DNA of 7,965 nucleotides from Rhizobiales bacterium UBA697 (GTDB taxonomy: Bacteria > Pseudomonadota > Alphaproteobacteria > Rhizobiales > Ancalomicrobiaceae), in contig DBMN01000195.1 in assembly GCA_002298965.1 (NCBI GenBank), positions 1 to 7,965 on the forward strand, in the 5' to 3' direction. Positions within the stretch are counted from its first letter, which is position 1. Every line of letters begins with the position of its first letter. Below the pieces are notes generated by a model that worked only from the letters and a program-made list of their open reading frames with translations, had not been told where the DNA came from and made no database searches. Positions 1-7,965 of the stretch are shown piece by piece. Position numbers and translations under genes: made by a program.

Positions 1-1
1 G

Positions 2-1015
2 GAGGCGGCGCGTCGCGCGGTCGCCTCGCTCGCGGGCGCGGCGCCGGCCGGCGTCGTCTTCACCTCGGGGGCGACGGAAGCCAACGTCTTCGCGCTGTCG
101 CCCGCGCTCCGGATCGGCTCGACCGACGTGCGGATCGATCGCCTGCTGATCGGCGCGACGGAACATCCGTCGGTGCTGTCGGGCGGGCGCTTTGCCCCCG
201 ACCGGGTCGAACGGATCGGCGTCGACGGCGAGGGGCTGCTGCGGCTCGACCTGCTCGAGGCCCGGCTCGCGGCGATCGCTGCCGTCGGCGAACGGGCGAT
301 GGTGTCGGTGCAGCTCGCCAATTCCGAGACCGGGGTGATCCAGCCTACGCGCGAGATCGCCCGGATCGCGCGCGCCCACGGGGCGATCGTCCACTGCGAT
401 GCGGTGCAGGCGGCGGGGCGGCTGGCGCTCGACGTGCCGGGGCTCGACGTCGACATGATGTCGCTCTCCGCCCACAAGATCGGCGGCCTGCCGGGCTGCG
501 GCGCCCTGGTGTCGCGGAACCCGGACGTGGTGCCGACGGCGCTGATTCCGGGTGGCGGGCAGGAGGGGAACCGGCGGGCGGGGACGCAGAACGTGCCCGG
601 CATCGTCGCCTTCGGCGTCGCCGCCGAGGTCGCCCGGTCTCGGATTTCGACCTTCGGAGGAATGCAGACCCTGCGGGAACGGCTCGAAGAGCGGTTGCTT
701 TCTCATTCTTCCAATGTGAAAGTTCTGGGCGCGGGCGCGCCGCGGCTCTGCAACACCACCATGGTGGCGCAGGCGGGCGTCTCGGCGGAGACGGCGGTCA
801 TCGCCTTCGATCTCGAAGGCGTCGCCATTTCGGCCGGCTCGGCCTGCTCCTCGGGCAAGGTCGGCCCGAGCCACGTGGTGGAAGCCATGGGGCTCGACGC
901 GGATCTCGCCCGTTCCGCCCTCCGCGTGTCGCTGGGCACCGAGACGAGCGTCGACGACGTCGACCGTTTCGTCGAGGTCTGGCGGCGGGTGATGGGGCGG
1001 CTCGCCAAGGGCTGA
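2..1015 (+). CDS. Cysteine desulfurase, NifS/IscS type (class I), 5' partial
   Basis: PLP-dependent enzyme that takes sulfur from L-cysteine, giving alanine and an enzyme-bound persulfide for Fe-S cluster assembly. The reading frame is open from base 2, and the residues before the first possible in-window start (GTG at 128) already match the family (VVFTSGATEANV at about codons 18-29). The gene therefore begins left of the window, with roughly 40-50 N-terminal residues missing. Visible family features are EHPSVL (active-site His region), ANSETG, HCDAVQ (Asp and Gln contacting PLP), SAHK with the PLP lysine at 476-478, and the SAGSACSSGK loop with the catalytic cysteine at 845-847. The long loop after the cysteine and the SACSSG motif place it in class I, unlike SufS further down. 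It precedes sufB in the same direction and is probably the upstream part of the same operon. Codons 695-727 are unusually AT-rich for this region. I leave the symbol empty because iscS, nifS and sufS-like names are all used for such genes. Confidence 0.95.
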   Translation, partial: EAARRAVASLAGAAPAGVVFTSGATEANVFALSPALRIGSTDVRIDRLLIGATEHPSVLSGGRFAPDRVERIGVDGEGLLRLDLLEARLAAIAAVGERAMVSVQLANSETGVIQPTREIARIARAHGAIVHCDAVQAAGRLALDVPGLDVDMMSLSAHKIGGLPGCGALVSRNPDVVPTALIPGGGQEGNRRAGTQNVPGIVAFGVAAEVARSRISTFGGMQTLRERLEERLLSHSSNVKVLGAGAPRLCNTTMVAQAGVSAETAVIAFDLEGVAISAGSACSSGKVGPSHVVEAMGLDADLARSALRVSLGTETSVDDVDRFVEVWRRVMGRLAKG

Positions 1016-1147
1016 AGGCGGGGTGCGTCCTACGACGCGTCCTGCTCGAAAGCCTTGCCGTGGAGGGTGCACCGCACCACTTCTTCGGTTGGAATACGGA
1101 TTCTCGAACCCGCGGGCCTTGAACCCGCGCCGCGAAGAGAGAACGAC
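1016..1147 (+). promoter_or_regulatory. Structured leader upstream of sufB, possible promoter/operator region
   Basis: This is the longest gap inside the gene cluster (132 bases) and has no coding signal. Directly visible are several short inverted repeats: GCGTC-ctac-GACGC (1025-1038), GGTGC-acc-GCACC (1066-1078), GAAT-acgg-ATTC (1093-1104) and CGCGGG-ccttgaa-CCCGCG (1111-1129). A near-perfect direct repeat of 12 bases occurs at 1103-1114 and 1118-1129. A purine-rich GAAGAGAGAA at 1134-1143 is the likely ribosome binding site of sufB, though it is weak compared with the other sites of the operon. No convincing -35/-10 pair could be assigned; TTGCCG at 1055-1060 is only a loose -35 match. SUF operons are commonly controlled by IscR/RirA-type Rrf2 regulators or by Irr in alphaproteobacteria, so an operator here is plausible but unproven. 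The gap could also be only an untranslated spacer in an operon transcribed from further upstream. Confidence 0.4.
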
Positions 1148-2617
<1,470 letters not shown>

Positions 2618-2645
2618 TCGCCGCCCTTCCGCACCATTCCATTCC

Positions 2646-2674
2646 GGCGCGGTCGCCGCGCCTCCCCGAGGGGA
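2646..2674 (+). other. Paired stem-loops in the sufB-sufC gap
   Basis: The 65-base gap between sufB and sufC holds a perfect 7-base inverted repeat, GGCGCGG-tcg-CCGCGCC (2646-2662). Directly after it comes a second, TCCC-cgag-GGGA (2663-2674). The likely sufC ribosome binding site GAGGGG (2668-2673) lies in the loop and right arm of the second hairpin, so the structure could affect sufC translation or mRNA stability. There is no T-run after the stems, so it does not look like a classical intrinsic terminator. In such GC-rich DNA, short hairpins also arise by chance. Confidence 0.4.
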
Positions 2675-2682
2675 ACGGACCA

Positions 2683-3438
<756 letters not shown>

Positions 3439-3448
3439 GGAGGCGGCG

Positions 3449-4786
3449 ATGAACGACGTCACCATCGTTCCCGAGCGACGCCGGACGAAGGCCGAGATCG
3501 ATCTCGGTACCGCCTTCGCCGACCGTTCGGGCGACCTGCCGGGCGACTTCGCGCCGCGCGCCGCCGCCTTCGCCCGTTTCGAGGCGAAGGGGCTGCCGCA
3601 TCGGCGGATCGAGCCCTATCACTTCACCGACCTGCGCACGCTGCTGACGGCGGCGCCGGTTCCGGCCGAGCGGCCGACGGGCAAGGTCGCGGTTGCAGCC
3701 GACGTCTTCGCCGGCCTCGAGGCGGCGCGGGCCGTCTTCGTCGACGGCTGGTTCGCCGCCGATCTCTCCGACCTCTCCGGTCTCGGCGAGGGCTTGAGCG
3801 TCACGACCATTGCCGAAGGCTTGGCGAAGGGTGACGGCGCACTCGTCGAACTCGGCCGCCGGGTCTCGGCGGAACGCGAGGCCGATGCCGATCCGATGGT
3901 GGCGCTGGCCTCAGCTTTCTACACCGACGGTCTGGTGGTGCGGGTCGCAGCCGGCGCCAAGGCCGCCCGGCCGCTGGTGATCCGCCACGTCGCGTCGGGC
4001 GCTTCGGTCTCGGCCTTCGTCCGCCACGCGGTTTCGGTCGGCGAGGGCGCGTCCCTCACCGTGATCGAGAGCCACGAGAGCCCGGACGGCGTCGAGATCC
4101 ATGCCCATGCGCTGGTCGAACTGACGGTCGGCGCCGGGGCGGACGTCACCTGGGTCGATCATCAGCGCGAGGGCGATGCCGCGGCACGGCTGTCGACGCT
4201 GGTCGTCGACGTCGCCGACGGCGGCAAGGTCGACCATTCGCTGGTGACGCTCGGGGCGAAGCTCGCCCGTACCCAGATCTTCACCCGGCTCGGGGCGAAC
4301 GTCGACTTCACCACCCGCGGCGCGACGCTGGCGAAGGGCAGGGCGCATGCCGACGCCACACTCGCCGTGACGCACGCGGCGCCCAACTCGGTCAGCCGCG
4401 AACTCTACAAGGCGGCGATCGACGACGAGGCCAAGTCGGTCTTCCAGGGCCGGATCTCGGTCGAGAAGGCGGCGCAGGGCACCGACGGGCGGATGGGCGC
4501 GCACTCCGTGCTGCTCTCCGACCGCGCCGAGGCCTCGGCCAAGCCGGAGCTCGAGATCTTCGCCGACGACGTCGCCTGCGCCCACGGCGCGACGGTCGCC
4601 GATCTGTCCGACGATCTGAAATTCTACCTGATGAGCCGCGGCATTCCGGCCGCCGAGACCGAGAAGCTCCTCATCCGCGCCTTCCTCGGCGAGGTGACGG
4701 ACGCGATCGGGCCGGAGGTCGTCCGCGAGGCGATCGAGGGCGAGCTCGAGGCCTGGATCGACGCGCGCGGAGGGAAGGCCGCATGA
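3449..4786 (+). CDS. sufD: SufD, Fe-S cluster assembly scaffold protein
   Basis: Paralogue of SufB that forms the SufB-SufC2-SufD complex and helps iron entry and cluster formation. The 445-residue product has a variable N-terminal part (about 1-150) containing the family segment HRRIEPYHFTDLRTLL. A repetitive beta-helix core follows, and then the conserved C-terminal region with VFQGRISVEKAAQGTDGRM, SVLLSDRAEASAKPELEIFADDVACAHGAT and FYLMSRGIPAAETEKLLIRAFLGEV. His379 in CAHGAT corresponds to the histidine that E. coli SufD needs for cluster assembly (His360). Cys377 lies two residues before it. ATG 3449 is preferred over the in-frame ATG at 3410 because a strong AGGAGG (3438-3443) lies 5 bases upstream, whereas the earlier start would overlap the end of sufC. 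Its stop overlaps the start of sufS by 4 bases. Confidence 0.97.
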   Translation: MNDVTIVPERRRTKAEIDLGTAFADRSGDLPGDFAPRAAAFARFEAKGLPHRRIEPYHFTDLRTLLTAAPVPAERPTGKVAVAADVFAGLEAARAVFVDGWFAADLSDLSGLGEGLSVTTIAEGLAKGDGALVELGRRVSAEREADADPMVALASAFYTDGLVVRVAAGAKAARPLVIRHVASGASVSAFVRHAVSVGEGASLTVIESHESPDGVEIHAHALVELTVGAGADVTWVDHQREGDAAARLSTLVVDVADGGKVDHSLVTLGAKLARTQIFTRLGANVDFTTRGATLAKGRAHADATLAVTHAAPNSVSRELYKAAIDDEAKSVFQGRISVEKAAQGTDGRMGAHSVLLSDRAEASAKPELEIFADDVACAHGATVADLSDDLKFYLMSRGIPAAETEKLLIRAFLGEVTDAIGPEVVREAIEGELEAWIDARGGKAA

Positions 4787-6018
4787 ACGCTCCCATGACC
4801 AAGCCCTACGACGTCGAGGCGATCCGCCGCGACTTCCCGATCCTCGAGACGCAGGTCTTCGGGCACAGGCTCGTCTATCTCGACAGCGGCGCCTCGGCGC
4901 AGAAGCCGCGGGCGGTGATCGACGAGATGGTCGACGTGATGGAGCATCGCTATGCCAACGTGCATCGCGGCCTGCATCACCTCGCCAATGCCGCGACCGA
5001 GGCCTACGAGGGGGCGCGCGAGATCGTCCGCGACTTCCTCGGCGCGCCGTCGCTCGACGAGATCGTCTTCACCAAGTCGTCGACCGAGGCGCTGAACCTC
5101 GTCGCCGCGTCGCTCGGGCAGGACCTCGTCGCCGGCGACGAGGTGGTGATCTCGATCCTCGAGCATCACGCCAACATCGTGCCCTGGCACTTCCTGCGCG
5201 AGCGCAAGGGCGTCGTGCTGAAGTGGGCGCCGATCGCCGAGGACGGGTCGTTCCTCCTCGACGAGTTCGAGAAGCTGCTGACGCCGCGCACCAAGATCGT
5301 CTCGCTCACCCACATGTCGAACGTCACCGGCACGGTGGTGCCGATCGCCGAGGTGAGCCGCATCGCCCACGAGCGCGGCATCCTGGTGGTGGTCGACGGG
5401 TCGCAGGGCGCGGTCCACATGCCGGTCGACGTCAAGGCGCTCGGCTGCGACTTCTACGCCATCACCGGCCACAAGCTCTACGGCCCGACCGGCATCGGCG
5501 CGCTGTGGGGCCGCCACGAACTGCTGTCGCGCATGCCGCCCTTCCTCGGCGGCGGCGAGATGATCCGCGAAGTGACGGAGGATTACGTCACCTACGGCGA
5601 GCCGCCGCATCGCTTCGAGGCGGGCACGCCGCCGATCGTCGAGGCGGCCGGGCTCGGCGCCGCGCTCGCCTACATGATGAAGGTGGGCCGCGAGGCGATC
5701 GCCGCCCACGAGGCCGACATCGGCGCCTACGCGCAAGCCCGGCTCGGCGAGCTCAACTCGGTCAGGATCTTCGGCAAGGCGCCGGGCAAGGGGGCTATCG
5801 TCGCCTTCGAGGTGGCCGGGGCGCATGCCCACGACGTGGCGACGATCCTCGATCGCTACGGCATCGCGGTGCGCGCGGGCACGCATTGCGCCCAGCCGCT
5901 CCTGAAGCGCTTCGGGGTGACCTCCACCTGCCGGGCGTCCTTCGCCATGTACAACACGCGCGACGAGGTCGACCGGCTGGTCGAGGGCATCGTCAAGGCG
6001 CAAGCCTTCTTCGCCTGA
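4783..6018 (+). CDS. sufS: SufS, class II cysteine desulfurase
   Basis: PLP-dependent cysteine desulfurase that supplies persulfide sulfur to the SufBCD scaffold. The 411-residue product has the full class II set: DSGASAQKP (35-43), SSTEALNLVA (99-108), EHHANIVPW with His128 over the PLP ring, SNVTGTVVP, VDGSQGAVH with Asp205 and Gln208, the PLP lysine Lys231 in ITGHKLYGPTGIG, and the catalytic Cys369 in RAGTHCAQP followed by CRASFAMYNT with Arg384. The short RAGTHCAQP loop separates it from the class I desulfurase at the left edge, so the cluster encodes both types. Translation is probably coupled to sufD through the ATGA overlap at 4783-4786, with GGAGGGAAGG at 4769-4778 as ribosome binding site. 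No sufE or sufU sulfur-acceptor gene is seen in the window. Confidence 0.98.
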   Translation: MNAPMTKPYDVEAIRRDFPILETQVFGHRLVYLDSGASAQKPRAVIDEMVDVMEHRYANVHRGLHHLANAATEAYEGAREIVRDFLGAPSLDEIVFTKSSTEALNLVAASLGQDLVAGDEVVISILEHHANIVPWHFLRERKGVVLKWAPIAEDGSFLLDEFEKLLTPRTKIVSLTHMSNVTGTVVPIAEVSRIAHERGILVVVDGSQGAVHMPVDVKALGCDFYAITGHKLYGPTGIGALWGRHELLSRMPPFLGGGEMIREVTEDYVTYGEPPHRFEAGTPPIVEAAGLGAALAYMMKVGREAIAAHEADIGAYAQARLGELNSVRIFGKAPGKGAIVAFEVAGAHAHDVATILDRYGIAVRAGTHCAQPLLKRFGVTSTCRASFAMYNTRDEVDRLVEGIVKAQAFFA

Positions 6019-6029
6019 GGAGTTCGACA

Positions 6030-6416
6030 ATGGAAGCCACGGCACCGGCGTTTTCCGAAGGTCCCGCCCAGGTCGCGACCTCCGGCGGATCGGCGATCCC
6101 GCCCGAGGAACTGGAGCGTCTGACGCAGGACATCATCTCCGCGCTGAAGACGGTCTACGATCCCGAGATTCCGGCCGACATCTACGAGCTCGGGCTGATC
6201 TACAAGGTCGACATCGACGACGATCGCAACGTCAAGGTCGACATGACGCTGACCGCGCCGGGCTGCCCGGTGGCGGGCGAGATGCCGGACTGGGTGCAGA
6301 ACGCCATCCGTTCGGTCGTCGGCATCAACGAAGTCAGCGTCAGCATGGTCTTCGATCCGCCATGGACGCAGGATCGCATGTCCGACGAGGCGCGCATCGC
6401 GCTCGACATGTATTGA
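6030..6416 (+). CDS. sufT: SufT, DUF59/MIP18-family Fe-S maturation factor
   Basis: Small protein of the DUF59 (MIP18/PaaD-like) family. Members in SUF operons, called SufT, help to deliver or mature Fe-S clusters in target proteins. The 128-residue product has a flexible, Ala/Ser/Pro-rich N-terminal stretch of about 25 residues. The domain follows: ISALKTVYDPEIPADIYELGLIYKV (about 36-60) with the DPEIP signature at 44-48, VDMTLTAPGCPVAGEMPDWV with Cys79, and SMVFDPPWTQDRMSDEARIALDMY at the end. The tail matches SUF-linked members. ATG 6030 has GAGGAG at 6017-6022, overlapping the sufS stop codon, with 7 bases between. The frame is open far upstream, but that part is the shadow of sufS. It lies between sufS and sufA in a tight operon. 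Confidence 0.93.
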   Translation: MEATAPAFSEGPAQVATSGGSAIPPEELERLTQDIISALKTVYDPEIPADIYELGLIYKVDIDDDRNVKVDMTLTAPGCPVAGEMPDWVQNAIRSVVGINEVSVSMVFDPPWTQDRMSDEARIALDMY

Positions 6417-6430
6417 GAAGGAGTACTCCC

Positions 6431-6793
6431 ATGGGTCTCTTCGGCGACATGCCCGTCGTGAAGCTGACGCCCGCCGCGGTCGACCGTGTGCGCGCGATCA
6501 TCGCCAATTCGTCGACGCCGCTCGCCGGCCTCCGCCTCGGTCTCGACAAGGGCGGCTGCGCCGGCATGACCTACAAGTTCGAGATGGTCGCGGCGGCCGA
6601 TCCCAAGGACGACGTGGTCGAGGTCGACGGGGTCACCGTCTTCGTCGATCCGGCGGCGACGCTCTATCTGCTCGGCACCACGGTCGACTTCAAGACCGAC
6701 AAGATGGCCTCGACCTTCGTGTTCGAGAACCCGAACCAGATCTCGGCCTGCGGCTGCGGCGAATCCGTCTCGATCGAGCCGGCGAAGGTGTGA
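6431..6793 (+). CDS. sufA: SufA/IscA-type A-type Fe-S carrier
   Basis: A-type carrier protein of the HesB/IscA/SufA family that receives Fe-S clusters from the scaffold and passes them to apo-proteins. The 120-residue product carries the three invariant cysteines, Cys43 in KGGCAGMTY and Cys107 and Cys109 in the C-terminal ACGCGESV. It also has the family opening KLTPAAVDRVRAII and the FVFENPN segment just before the CGCG motif. ATG 6431 has a good AAGGAG (6418-6423) 7 bases upstream; the in-frame extension to 6362 runs through the end of sufT and is not credible. The name sufA follows from operon membership; by sequence alone IscA or ErpA subfamilies cannot be excluded. Its TGA stop at 6791-6793 shares its last base with the ATG of the tenA-like gene. 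Confidence 0.95.
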   Translation: MGLFGDMPVVKLTPAAVDRVRAIIANSSTPLAGLRLGLDKGGCAGMTYKFEMVAAADPKDDVVEVDGVTVFVDPAATLYLLGTTVDFKTDKMASTFVFENPNQISACGCGESVSIEPAKV

Positions 6794-7455
6794 TGGATCT
6801 CTTCGATCGCCTCGTCGCTGCCCGTCCCGAGGCGTGGCGCGCCTATGTCGACCATCCCTTCGTCCACGGGCTCGGCTCGGGCGACCTGCCGGAGGCGGCC
6901 TTCCGCACCTATCTGGTGCAGGACTGGCTGTTCCTGATCCAGTTCGCCCGCGCCTATGCGCTCGCCGTCTTCAAGGGGCGCGATCTCGCCGAGATGCGCG
7001 CCTCCTTCGCGGGGCTGAAGGGGCTTCTCGACACCGAGATGGGGCTGCACGTGCGGCTCTGCGAGGCGCGCGGCATTCCGCTCTCGGTGCTCGAAACCAC
7101 GCCGGAGCATCGCGCCACCGTCGCCTATACCCGCTGGGTGATCGACACCGGGCTGCGCGGCGATCTCCTCGATCTGCACGTGGCGCTCGCCCCTTGCGTC
7201 GTCGGCTATGCCGAGATCGCCAAGGCGCTCGCGGCGCGGCCGGGGGCGCTCGACGCGTCCAACCCTTACGCCGAGTGGATCGCCGAATATGCCGGCGGGG
7301 CCTATCTGGAGATCGCGGCGGCGGCGCGGGCCCATCTCGATCGGCTGGCGGAACGCTCGCTGACGCCCGCGCGCTTCGACGATCTCGCCGAGATCTTCGC
7401 GACCGCGTCGCTGCTCGAGGCCGACTTCTGGTCGATGGGGCTCGAGGGCGCCTGA
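6793..7455 (+). CDS. tenA: TenA-family aminopyrimidine aminohydrolase (thiaminase II)
   Basis: TenA enzymes hydrolyse aminomethyl-pyrimidine breakdown products of thiamine to HMP, which re-enters thiamine synthesis; some also cleave thiamine. The 220-residue all-helical product has the usual length and the expected active-site residues by comparison with B. subtilis TenA: Asp44 in LVQDW, Tyr112 in AYTRW, the nucleophile Cys135 and Tyr139 in APCVVGYAEI, Tyr166 in EWIAEYAGG, and Glu209 in LLEADFW. Position 47 is Phe where B. subtilis has Tyr. The early HPFVHGLGSGDLPEAAFRTYLVQDW is highly typical. ATG 6793 overlaps the sufA stop by one base (TGATG), and GAAGG (6784-6788) precedes it. A GTG in the same frame at 6790 is a less likely start. 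This coupling makes it the last gene of the suf operon, before the hairpin terminator. The exact substrate cannot be read from the sequence. Confidence 0.93.
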   Translation: MDLFDRLVAARPEAWRAYVDHPFVHGLGSGDLPEAAFRTYLVQDWLFLIQFARAYALAVFKGRDLAEMRASFAGLKGLLDTEMGLHVRLCEARGIPLSVLETTPEHRATVAYTRWVIDTGLRGDLLDLHVALAPCVVGYAEIAKALAARPGALDASNPYAEWIAEYAGGAYLEIAAAARAHLDRLAERSLTPARFDDLAEIFATASLLEADFWSMGLEGA

Positions 7456-7492
7456 GACGCGAAGGGCGGCCCGCGCGCGCCGCCCTCGTGTC
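7456..7492 (+). terminator. GC-rich hairpin terminator between convergent genes
   Basis: A perfect 8-base inverted repeat AGGGCGGC (7463-7470) / GCCGCCCT (7479-7486) encloses an 8-base loop. With one bulged A (7462) the stem extends by six more pairs, including one G-T pair, out to 7456 and 7492. It starts directly after the tenA stop and is followed by a short T-containing tract (GTTTCGT). It sits between converging genes whose stop codons are 54 bases apart, so it may end transcription from both sides, although the minus-strand side lacks a T-run. Confidence 0.75.
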
Positions 7493-7509
7493 GTTTCGTC
7501 CGTGCCCGA

Positions 7510-7965
7510 TCAGGCGGCGCGGATGCCGGCGACGAAGTCGTCGATCTCGCGGCGCAGCGCCTCCGACTGACGGCTGAGCTCGACCGCGGCGCCGAGCACC
7601 TGGCGCGAGGCCTCGTCGGACTGGGCCAGCGCGACGTTCACGTCCTCGATGTTGCTCGACACCATCGCCGTGCCCTGTGCCGCCTCCTGCACCGAGCGGG
7701 CGATCTCGCGCGCCGCCTCGCCCTGGCCGCCGACGGCGCCGGCGATGTCGGCGGTGATCTCGTTCATGGTGCGGATGGTGTCGCCGATGCCGGCGATGGC
7801 GTCGGCGGTCTGGCCGGTGGCGATGCGGATGGCATCGACCTGGGCCGAGATGTCGGCGGTCGCCTTGGCGGTCTGGTCGGCGAGCTGCTTCACCTCCGCC
7901 GCGACCACGGCGAAGCCCTTGCCGGCCTCGCCGGCCCGCGCCGCCTCGATCGTCGCGTTGAGCGC
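7510..7965 (-). CDS. Methyl-accepting chemotaxis protein, C-terminal signalling domain (5' partial)
   Basis: C-terminal 151 residues of a chemoreceptor, which relays ligand signals to the histidine kinase CheA through CheW. The fragment opens with the highly conserved hairpin tip of the signalling domain, ALNATIEAARAGEAGKGFAVVAAEVKQLADQT, and continues as a long coiled-coil helix with Ala/Glu/Gln-rich methylation-type heptads (QTADAIAGIGDTIRTMNEI, QVLGAAVELSRQSEALRREIDDFV) to the end at GIRAA. The frame is open to the window edge, so the sensor, membrane segments and any HAMP domain lie to the right of the window and its ligand cannot be told. The C-terminus lacks an NWETF-like CheR-tethering pentapeptide. 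It converges on the suf operon and has no evident functional link to it. Confidence 0.95.
   Translation of the reverse strand, partial: ALNATIEAARAGEAGKGFAVVAAEVKQLADQTAKATADISAQVDAIRIATGQTADAIAGIGDTIRTMNEITADIAGAVGGQGEAAREIARSVQEAAQGTAMVSSNIEDVNVALAQSDEASRQVLGAAVELSRQSEALRREIDDFVAGIRAA

Noticed and set aside
1025..1038. GCGTC-ctac-GACGC after the desulfurase gene as a terminator
   Set aside because: The stem is only 5 pairs and no T-run follows, so I list it only as part of the structured leader.
1101..1131. Minus-strand T-arm-like hairpin as part of a tRNA gene
   Set aside because: The T-arm match is good, but no D-arm, anticodon arm or matching acceptor strand is found in the roughly 60 bases upstream on the minus strand, which run into sufB.
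1055..1147. Longer SufB start within the leader
   Set aside because: The extra 31 residues contain a duplicated LEPAGLEPA from the direct repeat, have no SufB similarity that I recognise, and start at a non-ATG codon without a clear ribosome binding site.
5223..6029. N-terminal extension of the sufT frame through sufS
   Set aside because: The first 269 codons give an Arg-rich nonsense string in the wrong frame of sufS. The real start at 6030 has its own ribosome binding site and begins just before the DUF59 domain.
4624..6045. 473-residue minus-strand open frame opposite sufS
   Set aside because: It is antisense to a complete, motif-perfect SufS. Its product is a biased Arg/Asp/Glu/His/Val-rich string with no recognisable domain, as expected from GC-rich codon bias on the complementary strand.
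6834..7577. 247-residue plus-strand open frame overlapping tenA
   Set aside because: It is the Arg/Ala-rich shadow of tenA in another frame and runs through the terminator hairpin into the opposing gene.

Overview
The window is a high-GC bacterial segment dominated by one plus-strand iron-sulfur cluster assembly (SUF) operon. In order it holds a NifS/IscS-type cysteine desulfurase (5' end outside the window), sufB, sufC, sufD, sufS, a DUF59/SufT gene, a SufA/IscA-type carrier gene and a tenA-family gene. The layout, in which a class I cysteine desulfurase precedes sufBCDS and SufT and SufA follow, together with the strong GC bias, suggests an alphaproteobacterium, most likely in the Rhizobiales/Hyphomicrobiales. 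That placement rests on gene order and protein style, not on a database search.

Layout: positions 2-1015 are the desulfurase. Positions 1016-1147 are a 132-base leader, the largest gap in the operon and the best place for a promoter or operator. sufB (1148-2617) is followed by a 65-base gap with two compact inverted repeats, then sufC (2683-3438). From sufC on, the genes are tightly packed: 10 bases to sufD, a 4-base ATGA overlap of sufD with sufS, 11 bases to sufT, 14 bases to sufA, and a 1-base TGATG overlap of sufA with tenA. A strong GC hairpin at 7456-7492 closes the operon. On the minus strand, converging on it, is the 3' end of a methyl-accepting chemotaxis protein gene that runs off the right edge.

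How the genes work together: the desulfurases take sulfur from cysteine as enzyme-bound persulfide, and the SufBCD scaffold/ATPase complex builds the cluster. SufA carries clusters to target proteins and SufT assists maturation. TenA salvages the thiamine pyrimidine moiety. Its place at the end of the operon, with translational coupling to sufA, is the least standard part of the layout. All the key catalytic residues I could check are present, and no gene looks broken. No CRISPR array, insertion sequence, phage gene or RNA gene was seen. I do not see an undescribed system here. The points worth a second look are the structured leader of sufB, the sufB-sufC gap and the sufA-tenA coupling.
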